Shown piece after piece: positions 1-7,646 of a stretch of DNA of 11,952 nt; positions within the stretch are counted from its first letter, which is position 1; each line of letters opens with the position of its first letter. Location: positions 1-11,952 of the forward strand of contig JAJKFJ010024778.1 in NCBI GenBank assembly GCA_027382625.1. Reading direction: 5' to 3'. The DNA is from Tetmemena sp. SeJ-2015. Taxonomy: Eukaryota > Ciliophora > Spirotrichea > Sporadotrichida > Oxytrichidae. The notes under the pieces are model-generated. The model had not been told where the DNA came from and made no database searches. It saw nothing but the letters and a program-made list of their open reading frames with translations. The position numbers and the translations under genes are program-made.

Positions 1-275
1 TCAATAATGATAATTATTTAATAGTCAGGAGTCTTAATTAAAGCGTGTCAGCCAATCAGATCAAAGCAGCGAAAAAATTTCCTCAGGAAAAAACGTCGCT
101 CTCCCCTCATAATTATTATAAACACCTCCTTAATCACTGGCTGTTTTCGCATCCATACATTTTATGATAGTCAAATGAAAGGACCTAATTAAAAACAAAT
201 ACAAGCGTGATAGGGAGATATAAGAAAGATTAGAGTGTATATTTTCCTAAGTGTATTGATTTTTGTGTTATTAGC
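1..275. other. Left flank without a supported gene
   Basis: AT-rich DNA downstream of the ABHD11-like gene. With TGA as the only stop, both strands give only short frames with no recognisable protein. The one local structure seen is a 13-base inverted repeat (TTTCCT, C, AGGAAA) near 78-90. It probably holds the 3' untranslated region of the hydrolase gene and spacer. Confidence 0.5.
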
Positions 276-1240
276 TCATAGGTCGACTACCTGTTGTTTC
301 TTCTCTATTGTGTCTATAAACTTAGCAATGCTAGTCACGGAATACATAGGCTTGTCTGTATGAACATAGTGACCAGCACCCTCCACAGTTTCTAGTGTAC
401 TGTTAGGGAAGAGTCTTCTATAGACATGTTCCTCGTGCTTAACACTTAAACTGCCATTCAAGAATAGAGCAGGCCCTTGATTTACAACTCATAGATAGCA
501 AAGCGATTATAGATAAATTGATAAGGGTCAAGTCTATCATCGAAGCCAATGATGTTTTCTTGATTTAGAAGTATGGAATCCAAATGAACGCACCACTTCA
601 CAAACTTCCTGTCAGTTTGCTCATCATACACCAGATTACTAGCTACGAAGTTAGCAATACCAGGGTCTTTGAAGGCTTACTGAATTACATCCATAGCAGT
701 CTTTCTAGTTTTGCCCTCGATGTTGAGACTTTTAATCTTCTGTATGCTCTCGATCGTGTTCTTTACTACTTACTGATCCCCCAAAAAGCTTTTAGGAGCA
801 GTGTCGATTGAGATAAGAGCGTTCACTCTGTCAGGATGCAGACAAGCTAAGGTCATGGCAGTTTTGGCTCCAAGATTGTGGCCAAGGACAGTGAAAGTTT
901 CAATATCCTTTGCATCCGCATAGCGGAGGACGTCATCAGCCATCTCTCTATAAGTCATGCTTGTGTGATGGTCTGACTCTCCATGGTTCCTCAAGTCAAC
1001 CAAGTGAACATTTCTCCTTGCGGATATCTATAATGAGTCGTCATTGGTATGAAGAGCTGACTTTAGATTAGCAAAAGTAACCTTTCTTGAACTTACAACA
1101 TCATTAAGAGCGAAAGATCTCCAGTTCCTTCCCTGCCCAAGCAGCCCATGAAGGAAAATAAGGTTCTTCTTTGAGTTTTCCTCATCTACTGCGTTTATCT
1201 TAAACCCATTCAACTCAACATCTGTGGTGCTAGATCTCAT
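276..1240 (-). CDS. ABHD11: ABHD11-type alpha/beta hydrolase, split by an IES and an intron
   Basis: Serine-hydrolase-fold protein related to mitochondrial ABHD11. Read with TAA/TAG as Gln, it shows in order HGLLG (oxyanion region, residues 31-35), VDLRNHGES (about 58-66), the elbow GHNLGAKTAM (from 97), then GPALFLNG and the C-terminal GAGHYVH holding the candidate catalytic His. The nucleophile position of the family motif GHSMG is Asn (codon AAT), so classical hydrolase chemistry is doubtful. The frame is continuous only after removing the intron 1028-1096 and the IES at 477-522, giving 284 residues from ATG 1240 to TGA 276; human ABHD11 is about 315. An upstream ATG at 1350 could give 306 residues if the segment between AATGG repeats at 1206-1254 is also an IES. 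The family match is strong. The start and the enzyme activity are uncertain. It could be a pseudoenzyme or a decaying copy. Confidence 0.88.
477..522 (-). other. IES in the ABHD11-like gene, pointer ATCAA
   Basis: In gene orientation ATCAA occurs at 522-518 and again at 481-477. Deleting 41 bases (one repeat plus the AT-rich interior) joins the codons for DPYQ to GPALFLNG, matching the family pattern of a Tyr followed by GP and a LFL strand. Without the deletion the frame shifts and meets TGA soon after. No GT-AG intron repairs the frame without destroying the conserved strand. Confidence 0.9.
1028..1096 (-). other. Intron (69 nt) in the ABHD11-like gene
   Basis: It begins GTAAGT and ends TTATAG, has a CTAAT-like branch site, and is in phase. 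Removal joins LND-V to ISARRNVHLVDLRNHG, the spacing expected in the family. A CAAG direct repeat at the same offset would allow a 69-base IES instead, giving VVSSRRNVHLVD. The strong splice signals favour an intron. Confidence 0.7.
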
Positions 1241-1254
1241 CACTATCAACCATT
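1206..1254 (-). other. Possible IES at the ABHD11-like N-terminus, pointer AATGG
   Basis: AATGG at 1254-1250 and 1210-1206 in gene orientation bracket 44 bases. Deleting them would join an upstream frame from ATG 1350, rich in basic and hydrophobic residues like a mitochondrial presequence, to NGFKINAV in the correct frame. The segment is less AT-rich than the sure IESs, and the downstream ATG at 1240 works without it, so this stays tentative. Confidence 0.35.
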
Positions 1255-1490
1255 AAATGATTAGAGCTCCTCTTATATAATCTTACTCATAAGACCTCTC
1301 TTGGCAATGTTCCCAATAAGATTTGATTACTTAGGCAGAGAAATGTTCATGTTTGACGATTATATAATATAGGTCAAATATGGTTATATGATCGTGGATT
1401 GATATGTTGTAAAATGCGTCTTTATTGAAGCGATAGTCAACAGTGATTTAATTAATAATTTGATTTTTCATTTTCAATTTCTTAAGAAAT

Positions 1491-1940
1491 ATGGTAGAAA
1501 AAAAAGTAGCGAAAAGTTGAAGGAGTCAAACTTGCCCAAGTAGCTTTAAATATATTTGATAAAAGATAAAGTAAGTAAACCTTAATTCTCTAAAACCTAT
1601 TTTCATGATTATATTTATGTAAAGCTTAGATTTTAAAATAATAATCGTGGTTTTCTTAGCTTAATCGAAATATTTAGAGAATAAAACAATGGAAGAATCT
1701 TAAAATTATTCCTTATGATCGAGTCAAAATTAATCCGCTTCTAATGAGCAAAGATAAATGAGAGAGGTAAGTACAAGTCTAAGATGAGGATAACTTTCTA
1801 TAAAAGCACAGCAAAGATTTTGATTGATATAGACTCAGAGTCGGAAGGCATAGAAACTTAAACATTTTCAAGACTTTTTAAGAAAAGATGTGATAGATGA
1901 TAATGATTAAATCCGAGACAACCGATCGTTTAAAATATGA
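1491..1940 (+). CDS. Candidate small charged protein hidden by introns and IESs
   Basis: No family recognised. Three pieces join into one frame of 86 residues ending at TGA 1938-1940: a start MVEKKVEGVKLAQVALNIF, a middle containing KTMEES and SASNEQRQMRE, and an end TQSRKAQKLKHFQDFLRKDV followed by a charged tail. The joins need two GTAAGT introns (1571 onward and 1767-1832), a 24-base segment between 7-base repeats AAAATTA that removes an in-frame TGA, and a 10-base segment between AAAAGT repeats near the start. The protein would be soluble, strongly charged and probably helical. The 10-base deletion is the weakest link; the start may instead lie in an upstream exon or the A-run may be miscounted. 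AT-rich DNA with a TGA-only code yields protein-like frames by chance, so this is a hypothesis supported mainly by the coincidence of splice sites, repeats and phase. Confidence 0.42.
1502..1517 (+). other. Possible 10-nt IES, pointer AAAAGT
   Basis: AAAAGT at 1502-1507 and 1512-1517. Deleting ten bases joins ATGGTAGAAAAA to the frame VEGVKLAQVAL. It lies next to a run of eight A, so a length error is an alternative. Confidence 0.25.
1571..1659 (+). other. Probable intron of the small candidate gene
   Basis: The donor is GTAAGT. Acceptors TTCTTAG (ending 1659) and ATATTTAG (ending 1677) both keep the same downstream frame, differing by six codons. The interior is AT-rich and contains TGA in the preceding frame. 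Confidence 0.4.
1702..1732 (+). other. Possible 24-nt IES, pointer AAAATTA
   Basis: The 7-base repeat AAAATTA stands at 1702-1708 and 1726-1732. Deleting 24 bases removes an in-frame TGA and joins MEESQN to QSASNEQRQMRE. It is the longest pointer in the window. Confidence 0.45.
1767..1832 (+). other. Probable intron of the small candidate gene
   Basis: The donor is GTAAGT and the acceptor GATATAG, with 66 nt removed in phase 0. Without splicing, the frame meets two TGA codons. After splicing, RQMRE joins TQSRKAQKLKHFQ and stays open to TGA 1938-1940. Confidence 0.4.
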
Positions 1941-2174
1941 GTAAGTAATTATGTTTCTCTATTTATACACTAAAAAGTATTTGTAATTCTCAATTCAATA
2001 ATCATCATTCCTATAATAAAATTTGAGGTTAGAATTATTACTTAATAATCTCATGCGATATGATGACTAATTTATAATTTCGCAGACATTTAGCTCAAGC
2101 CATAATCTTAAGAATTATAGTACAACTTGAATTATGCTACTAACTCATCTTCATTATAATTGCTAATTGCATTA
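1941..2174. other. AT-rich spacer downstream of the cyclophilin gene
   Basis: No coding signal seen on either strand. It starts with another GTAAGT (1941-1946) directly after the candidate stop. It presumably holds the 3' ends of the two genes pointing into it from either side. Confidence 0.4.
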
Positions 2175-3087
2175 TCACTTATTCCTTCTGCTTTGCATGA
2201 AGTCTTGAGGATTGAAGTCAAACTCGCCCACTGCAGATCTTTTCCTCATGTTCGCACTTCTCTCCTCAAATTTGTAAACTCCACAATTTCTGATTACTAC
2301 CTTTGCGTCAGGAATATCATCAATTGGCTTTTTGTGGATTATTGCCTAGTGTCTTTTGAATTCATTGGCTCCCTCCACTAGATCTATGGTGTCTTTTCCG
2401 GATATGAGACGCCCAAAAATAGTGTGATCAGAGTCATTCAAAGCAGGCAGAGATGCAAGTGTAATCATGAATTACGAGCCAACTCTTCCCTCATTATTTG
2501 CAGGAGCTACAAGAAGATATGGCTCAATGAAGGTTAGTTTATTCTTTTCAGCTTGAAAATCCTTCTCTTCAACTCCTTTCTCTGATTTGTAGACTGTTAT
2601 TGAGCCAGTCCCATCCTCATTCATCAAGTCACCTCCCATTAGGAAGCGACCTGGAATGACCTTGTGCAAGGAAGAGTCTCTGTATTTCAAATAGTAAGAG
2701 AAGTCTCCCGAGCAAAAGGCTAGGAAGTTGTTCACTGTCTTGGGTGCTTGCTTTCCAAACAACTCAAAGTTCACACGCCCTGCATCTTTCCCATTCACAT
2801 CAATATCAAAGAATGCCTACACTTAATTTTCACCAATTTAAAAATGTAATGAAGAAGAAGTAAAAAGAATACATTAGTTTTTGGCTTCAAAAAAATGCTT
2901 AAGTGAAACTTAACCAACGTACATAATGAGTAGCCTCTGCGTGATTCTGGTATAAGTCTCTGTGGAATTTCTTCACGTAAGGATATAAAAATATTCCATT
3001 CAGCAAGGCGATAGAGCAGTATGCTATCTATTCTCTTCTATTAAAAACATAAGATGAAGCTTTTAATTCTCTAAAAGCGAAAGACAT
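2175..3087 (-). CDS. Membrane-anchored cyclophilin-like protein with altered active site
   Basis: Cyclophilin-type peptidyl-prolyl isomerase fold of about 268 residues, starting at ATG 3087 and ending at TGA 2175 after removal of one phase-0 intron. Exon 1 gives a short N-terminus with a hydrophobic stretch (residues about 20-38, IAYCSIALLNGIFLYPYV), probably a signal anchor. The domain follows: FFDIDVNGKDAGRVNFELFG, APKTVNNFLAFC, LHKVIPGRFLMGGD, NEDGTG, VGSQFMIT and HTIFGRLISG. Against cyclophilin A the catalytic Arg55 is Lys, Phe60 is Arg, Gln63 is Met, Phe113 is Met and Trp121 is Ala, while Gln111 and His126 remain. Isomerase activity and cyclosporin binding are therefore doubtful, and a chaperone or binding role is possible. 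The C-terminus is a basic and polar tail of about 30 residues. One in-frame TAA and one TAG read as Gln. No IES was detected here. Confidence 0.88.
2817..2922 (-). other. Intron (106 nt) in the cyclophilin gene
   Basis: The donor is GTACGT and the acceptor GTGTAG. Splicing joins the codons for THY to AFFDIDVNG in phase 0, the expected first strand of the cyclophilin domain. An IES reading using the shared GTA gives the wrong frame. Confidence 0.85.
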
Positions 3088-3299
3088 TGAAATTTACAAA
3101 TTAAACAATTCCAAACTTAATTAATTTCTCAAGATTGAAAGGATGAACTCTTTAAATACGAGTCATACTCAAAGAATTACATTTTACTGGATTAATTTTT
3201 AGTATCACGAGTTCATTTAAATGCAAAATTGCAATGTTTTAATTAAAGATAAGTAGTTGAGGTGGTGGTGAGATAACTACTTATAAACCTAGATTGCAA
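3088..3299. other. Spacer between the helicase 3' end and the cyclophilin start
   Basis: 212 AT-rich bases without a coding signal. It must hold the cyclophilin promoter and the helicase 3' untranslated region, but no specific motif could be assigned. Confidence 0.5.
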
Positions 3300-4984
3300 T
3301 CAATTCTTTCTAGGCCTCTTTCTTGCAAAGCTCTGTTTTCCACTGAAACCTTTTTTATGAGCGAAGTTCTTCTTTCCAAAAAGCTTCATGTCTTTATTAG
3401 TCTCATAGCAAATATTTTTAAGTTTAAGATTAAAGTATAATGATCTCATCATCATCGTCATCTCCTTCAGGTCCATCTACTGCTTTGCCCTTCTTTCCTT
3501 CCCGACTCTTCATCTCCATAGCAGCTAAGCGAGTGGCCTCGACTACTGAGTCAGTAAGGATCAGAGCAGCTTTGCTATCTATGCCTGGGTACTCATCCAA
3601 CTTCTTCCCTATCAGTTGCTCAATCTTTTGGAAGGTCTCTACATCGTACTATGTCACAATTGTGATAGCTTTTCCAGTCTTGCCAGCTCTTGCTGTTCTA
3701 CCTACTCTGTGTACGTAGTCTTTTGAGTGTTAGGGGATGTCATAGTTCATTACGAGATCTACCTCAGGAATATCGAGTCCTCTGCTTGCCACGTCTGTTG
3801 CAATAAGGATATTTCTCTCGCCAGACTTAAACTTATTAAGGGCGCTCAAACGTTGAGTCTGAGATAGCTGCCCATTGATGTTCACAGCCTTGAAAAATGA
3901 ATGAACCATTTTTAAAATGAATACAAGAGTTGAAGTTTAGGTTTCTTAGAATTAATGCAAGCTTCATAGATTAGTTGCAGGTAGTGGTGAAGATGATGAT
4001 TTTATTTCCTGCAGCTTGAGTGAGCAAATATACAAGGTATGTTTCCTTGTGCTTTTCAGGGATGAAGATGTAGTTCTGAACCAGAGTATCAACTGTCTTG
4101 TATTTGCTGCTCACCTCTATCTTAACTGGGTCGTTAAGTGAAGCTCTTTGCAGCTTTTGTACCTTAGAAGTCATAGTGGCAGAGAATAGGTAAGTGTTCC
4201 TGTTCTTAGGAATCTAAGTGAGGATAAGATTAATTTGCTTCTCAAAGTCCATGCTTAGAAGTCTATCAGCCTCATCGAATACGAGGAATTTAAGTTTCTT
4301 TAAATGGAATCCCTTAGTGTTAGCCAAGTGATCTGCAAGTCTACCAGGAGTACCAATGACTACATGGGGATTTTTGCTCAGGGCAATAGCTTGAGATACC
4401 ATGTCTAAACCTCCGACTAGCACTGCTGTTCTTAATCCGATTGAGGCTCCTAATGCTTCAAACTGCTCAGCAATTTGCACACAGAGTTCTCTTGTGGGAG
4501 ACATGACACAAGCAAAGAATGGCTGGGGATTATCTAGTAGCTGCTGAATGACTGGCAGAGCGAATGAGACAGTTTTTCCAGAACCAGTCTCTGCAAGACC
4601 TATCATGTCCCTTCCCTTGAGTGTGTAGATCAAAGACTCTGCTTGAATCTTTGTAGGAGCTTTGAAGCCCATATTCTTAAGTGCATCTAGAAGCTCTGGG
4701 CACACACCAAGCTCCTCAAATGTAGTTTTGCTCATGATAGTGGTTTCCTCATCCTCTTGAGAAAGTAGCTCTTCATTTTCATTAGCTTTGCTAAACTTCT
4801 TAGTGCTTCCTACTTTGGTTTCTTCAAGATTCTAAGACTGAGCTCTGCTTCTAGTTGTGACACTGTCAACCGACTGCTTTCTTTGCTGCTTTGCTTTTTC
4901 CTTCTGCTGTGCTTTAGCTTTGTGCTTAGCGATGAGAGCTTTAATTGAATCGCCACTGTCTACTGCTGCTGCGCTTGAGTCCAT
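3300..4984 (-). CDS. DDX47: DEAD-box RNA helicase, DDX47/Rrp3 type, split by two IESs
   Basis: ATP-dependent RNA helicase. The DDX47/Rrp3 subfamily acts in the nucleolus in 18S rRNA maturation. After IES removal it has 530 residues: an 83-residue Lys/Gln-rich extension, then the Q motif (GFKAPTKIQ), motif I AETGSGKT (about 131), Ia [19 protein letters not shown] (about 237-240), [28 protein letters not shown] and [13 protein letters not shown]. The C-terminus has an acidic run (DDDDDE) and a basic tail [16 protein letters not shown] ending in RKRPRKN, typical of nucleolar proteins. Subfamily signatures such as [28 protein letters not shown] and [16 protein letters not shown] match DDX47. The start ATG 4984 begins the frame running into the helicase core. 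All catalytic motifs are intact. It faces the taxilin-like gene across a 162-base divergent spacer. Confidence 0.96.
3380..3435 (-). other. IES near the helicase C-terminus, pointer CTTT
   Basis: In gene orientation CTTT lies at 3435-3432 and 3383-3380. Deleting 52 AT-rich bases joins EIIIL to [12 protein letters not shown] and extends the protein to TGA 3300-3302. The undeleted frame ends prematurely at TGA 3403-3405. The segment has no GT donor at its border. Confidence 0.85.
3890..3934 (-). other. IES in helicase domain 2, pointer TTCAA
   Basis: TTCAA occurs at 3934-3930 and 3894-3890 in gene orientation. Deleting 40 bases joins LILRNLNF to [15 protein letters not shown], matching the family spacing of an RNLGF segment followed by HGQ. 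The only nearby GT-AG option is 36 nt and leaves the wrong frame, so splicing cannot explain it. Confidence 0.92.
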
Positions 4985-5146
4985 GTTATTTATTGCTATT
5001 TACTTATAAGTCACACGCAAAGCAAGTTATTAACAACTTAGTCAAGATTAAATATAAGCATTTATAGCTCATTCTACTTTCTATAAATGATGATATTGCT
5101 TATTTGAATTTAAATAAGCTAAAATATTTAAAATATCAAGTCAAAT
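4985..5146. promoter_or_regulatory. Divergent promoter region, helicase / taxilin-like
   Basis: 162 AT-rich bases between two start codons on opposite strands must contain both promoters. No defined motif was assigned; the call is by position only. Confidence 0.4.
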
Positions 5147-6574
5147 ATGGTTGAGAGTAAAGCAAAAACCCCTCTTCTACAAACCAAGACCACTGAGGTG
5201 CCAGCCAAGCCAGCCCTCACTATTCCCCAAAAGCAAAAGGGATAGCAGCCACCTCAACAGAGTCAATCTATTGAGAACATGAGTCAAATCATTCTAGACA
5301 GATTAAACGAGTTGGAAAGCACACACAAGCCATCCACCAATGGTTCATCTTAAGAGAAAGGGGAACTTAAATAAGGAGAGCAGATTATGTCGAACGATCC
5401 AGTTGCTCAAATTAACAATAAAGTCCTTGATTTGCAGTCGTAAGTACTTCTCTATCTTTAATCATTGAGGGAATTGCATCTTCAAAAAGGTTATTGTCCT
5501 TATCTTGGGGATTATTTATCTTACGAATATGATTTAGTGAACTCCTCAGCAAGCTGGACGTCATCTTTAACAATTCAGAGATTGAAAACTCTCTCAAGGC
5601 TGAGCAGCTCTTCAAATTCTATTAGGAGATATACTCTATTACAACATCATCTATTATTTAAGCGAATTGAATGCTGGTTTAGTAAGTGAGGAGTTGAAAA
5701 ACTCTCACAAGCAGGCTTAGGCACTTCAGATCCAGGAGGAGCAGAACACTATCAAGGCAGACATTCTCCAAGACAACCTCAACAAGTCTATCCTCATCCT
5801 CAACAAACACCAAGTTCTCTCCACTGAGTATTAGAACTAGTACAAGCAGTTCCAAGAACGCCACCAGATCATCATCTCCACACTTTTACTTTACTATTTG
5901 TTGTTATCTCTCAGGAGAAGCAGAAGAGAGCTCAAATCATTGCCAACTTCGAGGACCACTTGAAGCAGATCAAGACTCAAATGGCAGAGGACGCCTAGAA
6001 GATGGAGGAGAAAAACGAAGTCCTCAAGGAAAATGAGGAGCTAGAAAAGCAGTATGAAGCGCTAACCAAGGAGATCGCAGAGAAGAGCGAGTTGATGGAT
6101 AAGGCGATCGAGGAGAAGGAGACCTAAGGCAGTTCTCTTGAGGAGGAGATGAATACCAAGATCACCAACCAGGAAGAGGAAATCCGCAAGTAGGTTGAAG
6201 TATACAAGGAGCAGACTAAGATAAAGTAGGAGGAGGAGAAGGAGTTGCTGAAGGTGTACAAGGACTACAAGGAGAAGTACGAGCAGTTTGTCAAGGCCTT
6301 GAAGAAGGGCAAGGACTCCTTCAAAGTGTTTGAGCAAGAAGTCAAGGCACTTAACAACCGCATTCAGTAGCTAGCCAAGGAGAAGAAAGACCTGCAGGGT
6401 CGCAAGGGCAAAGGCAAGGACCAACAAGCACTAGAGAAAGAGTTCGAAGAGGCCAATGCCAAGTGGACTCAAGAAAGGGAATCCCTATAGAACGAAAGAG
6501 ACTTGTTGAAGCAGCAGTGCTCAGAGATCTAAGACCAGCTGAAGGCTCTCAAAGATAAAGCAGCAACCTAATGA
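5147..6574 (+). CDS. Taxilin-family coiled-coil protein, split by an intron and two IESs
   Basis: Taxilins are long coiled-coil proteins that bind syntaxins and other partners in membrane traffic and at microtubule structures; the role in this organism is inferred. After removing the intron 5440-5537 and IESs at 5624-5693 and 5874-5910, one frame of 410 residues runs from ATG 5147 to TGA 6572-6574. The first 95 residues are Pro/Gln/Ser-rich and disordered. After that the heptad-like E/K/L/Q-rich sequence is nearly continuous. The best family signature is YKEKYEQFVKALKKGKDSF followed by FEQEVKALNNRIQQLAKEK, resembling the taxilin block of a Phe-rich turn followed by FKQEM and KKLEK; QEKQKRAQIIANFEDHLKQI also fits the central region. 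Many TAG and TAA codons read as Gln. Coiled-coil similarity can mislead, so the family is likely rather than certain. A 78-base gap separates it from the next gene on the same strand. Confidence 0.75.
5440..5537 (+). other. Intron (98 nt) in the taxilin-like gene
   Basis: Starts GTAAGTACTT and ends GATTTAG. Splicing joins DLQS to ELLSKLDVIFNNSE in frame; reading through shifts the frame. Confidence 0.85.
5624..5693 (+). other. IES in the taxilin-like gene, pointer AGGAG
   Basis: AGGAG stands at 5624-5628 and 5689-5693. Deleting 65 bases joins FKFYQE to LKNSHKQAQALQ, a continuous coiled coil. Undeleted, the frame runs into TGA within about 40 bases. Confidence 0.9.
5874..5910 (+). other. IES in the taxilin-like gene, pointer ATCTC
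   Basis: ATCTC stands at 5874-5878 and 5906-5910. Deleting 32 very AT-rich bases joins ERHQIIIS to QEKQKRAQIIANF. The undeleted version places a run of Leu/Tyr inside the coiled coil and shifts the frame. Confidence 0.9.
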
Positions 6575-6652
6575 GAAGGTATTTGAGTTGAATTAGATTA
6601 ATTTTAGACCATTTAATAGTTAAGGTATACTCAGCTATGATTATAGGGTTTA

Positions 6653-7582
6653 ATGGAATTCCATATAGATAAATACAAAATGGAAAGTTTGAGAGTAATT
6701 GACGGCAGTAAAAGAGATCAAGCAGCTGTTGATTTGAAGTTACTGTAGCACGCAAAAGAGTTGATTCCCAACCTAGTGCAATTCAAACTGTCTTCAGTCT
6801 AGAAGGGCAACTTAAATACATCAGCAGCAGCTACTGGTAAGGCAGAAACTGATTTTCATTTACATTTTGTAGGAGTAGATTAAAAAGCTGAAAGCGAAAT
6901 AAGTGCCAATAAATTTGACGATAGGAAACTATACATTCCTCCTAAGCTTAAGGACCTCATGCAGAAGCTTAATCTCAAAGATCTAAGTGAAGTAGTAACC
7001 AAGGATTTTTAAAGCAGAGCTGCTATCTCAGATAATAATGATGAAAAAATGGAGGATGAGAAAGAAGGATAAGAAGACTATATACTAATCGAAAAAGAGA
7101 CAGCCAAAAAGTAAAGTAGTAATTCAAGAGAGGAGAGAGATTAAGTCAAGTAGCTCACAAAATGGGAATTGATGCAAGCCAAACCCATTTCTGCAACTGC
7201 TCACAAATCCAATGGATGGGATGACGACAGTGAAGAAGATGAATAAGCAGCTGCTAATAAAGAAAAGAAAAGCACAAAATAGAGCTATGCTTCCTTGCTA
7301 GAAGCAAGATAAAAAGAAGAAATTAGTATGAAGAGGGTGAAATTAGAAAACATCCAAAAGAAATAGTTCCCTGACAACAAAAAGAGAAAGAGAGACGAGT
7401 GGGATATTGCCTATGATGAGGGTAAAAAGAAGAAAATGAGGGCAAAGGTATATACACCATTTGAGTATCAGAACAGGTAGTTTCAGTAAGCCTATGATGA
7501 GAAGGGCTCAGGAAATTTTCAACCTCAATAAAAAAGAAGAGACAATAAGTTTAAGCAGAAGAGAAATGTTAAGATTATTTGA
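6653..7582 (+). CDS. Basic, probably nuclear or nucleolar protein of unknown family
   Basis: One uninterrupted frame, 309 residues from ATG 6653 or 300 from ATG 6680, to TGA 7580-7582. An in-frame TGA at 6638-6640 limits the start. Visible parts are KELIPNLVQF near the N-terminus, KLYIPPKLKDLMQKLNL, acidic stretches (NNDEKMEDEKEG and WDDDSEEDE), and a lysine-rich C-terminal third with KKRKR and the motif DEWDIAYDEGKKKKMR. That motif resembles the DEWD..FD.GK.KK element near the end of human USP36, a nucleolar protein, but no protease domain is present, so this is only a hint of nucleolar placement. The charge pattern fits a ribosome-biogenesis accessory protein. Many TAA and TAG codons read as Gln. 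No intron or IES was found, unlike its neighbours. It converges on the next gene with 64 bases between stops. Confidence 0.8.
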
Positions 7583-7646
7583 GCTACTATTACCTATTTA
7601 TTTCCTTGACTTTAATCTCTCTGGATGATATTTAAATTTGAAGAAT

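Noticed and set aside
584..811. Plus-strand open frame of 75 residues
   Set aside because: It is the antisense shadow of the ABHD11-like gene, whose minus frame matches a known family over the same bases.
2160..2381. Plus-strand open frame of 73 residues
   Set aside because: It overlaps the C-terminal part of the cyclophilin gene in antisense and has no family resemblance.
3895..3930. 36-base GTATTC...CAAG intron in the helicase
   Set aside because: A removal of 36 bases does not correct the frame; the 40-base TTCAA deletion does and matches the family.
5679..6337. Leucine-rich minus-strand frames resembling membrane proteins
   Set aside because: They are the reverse complement of Glu/Lys-rich coiled-coil codons of the taxilin-like gene (CTC/CTT opposite GAG/AAG), a known artefact.
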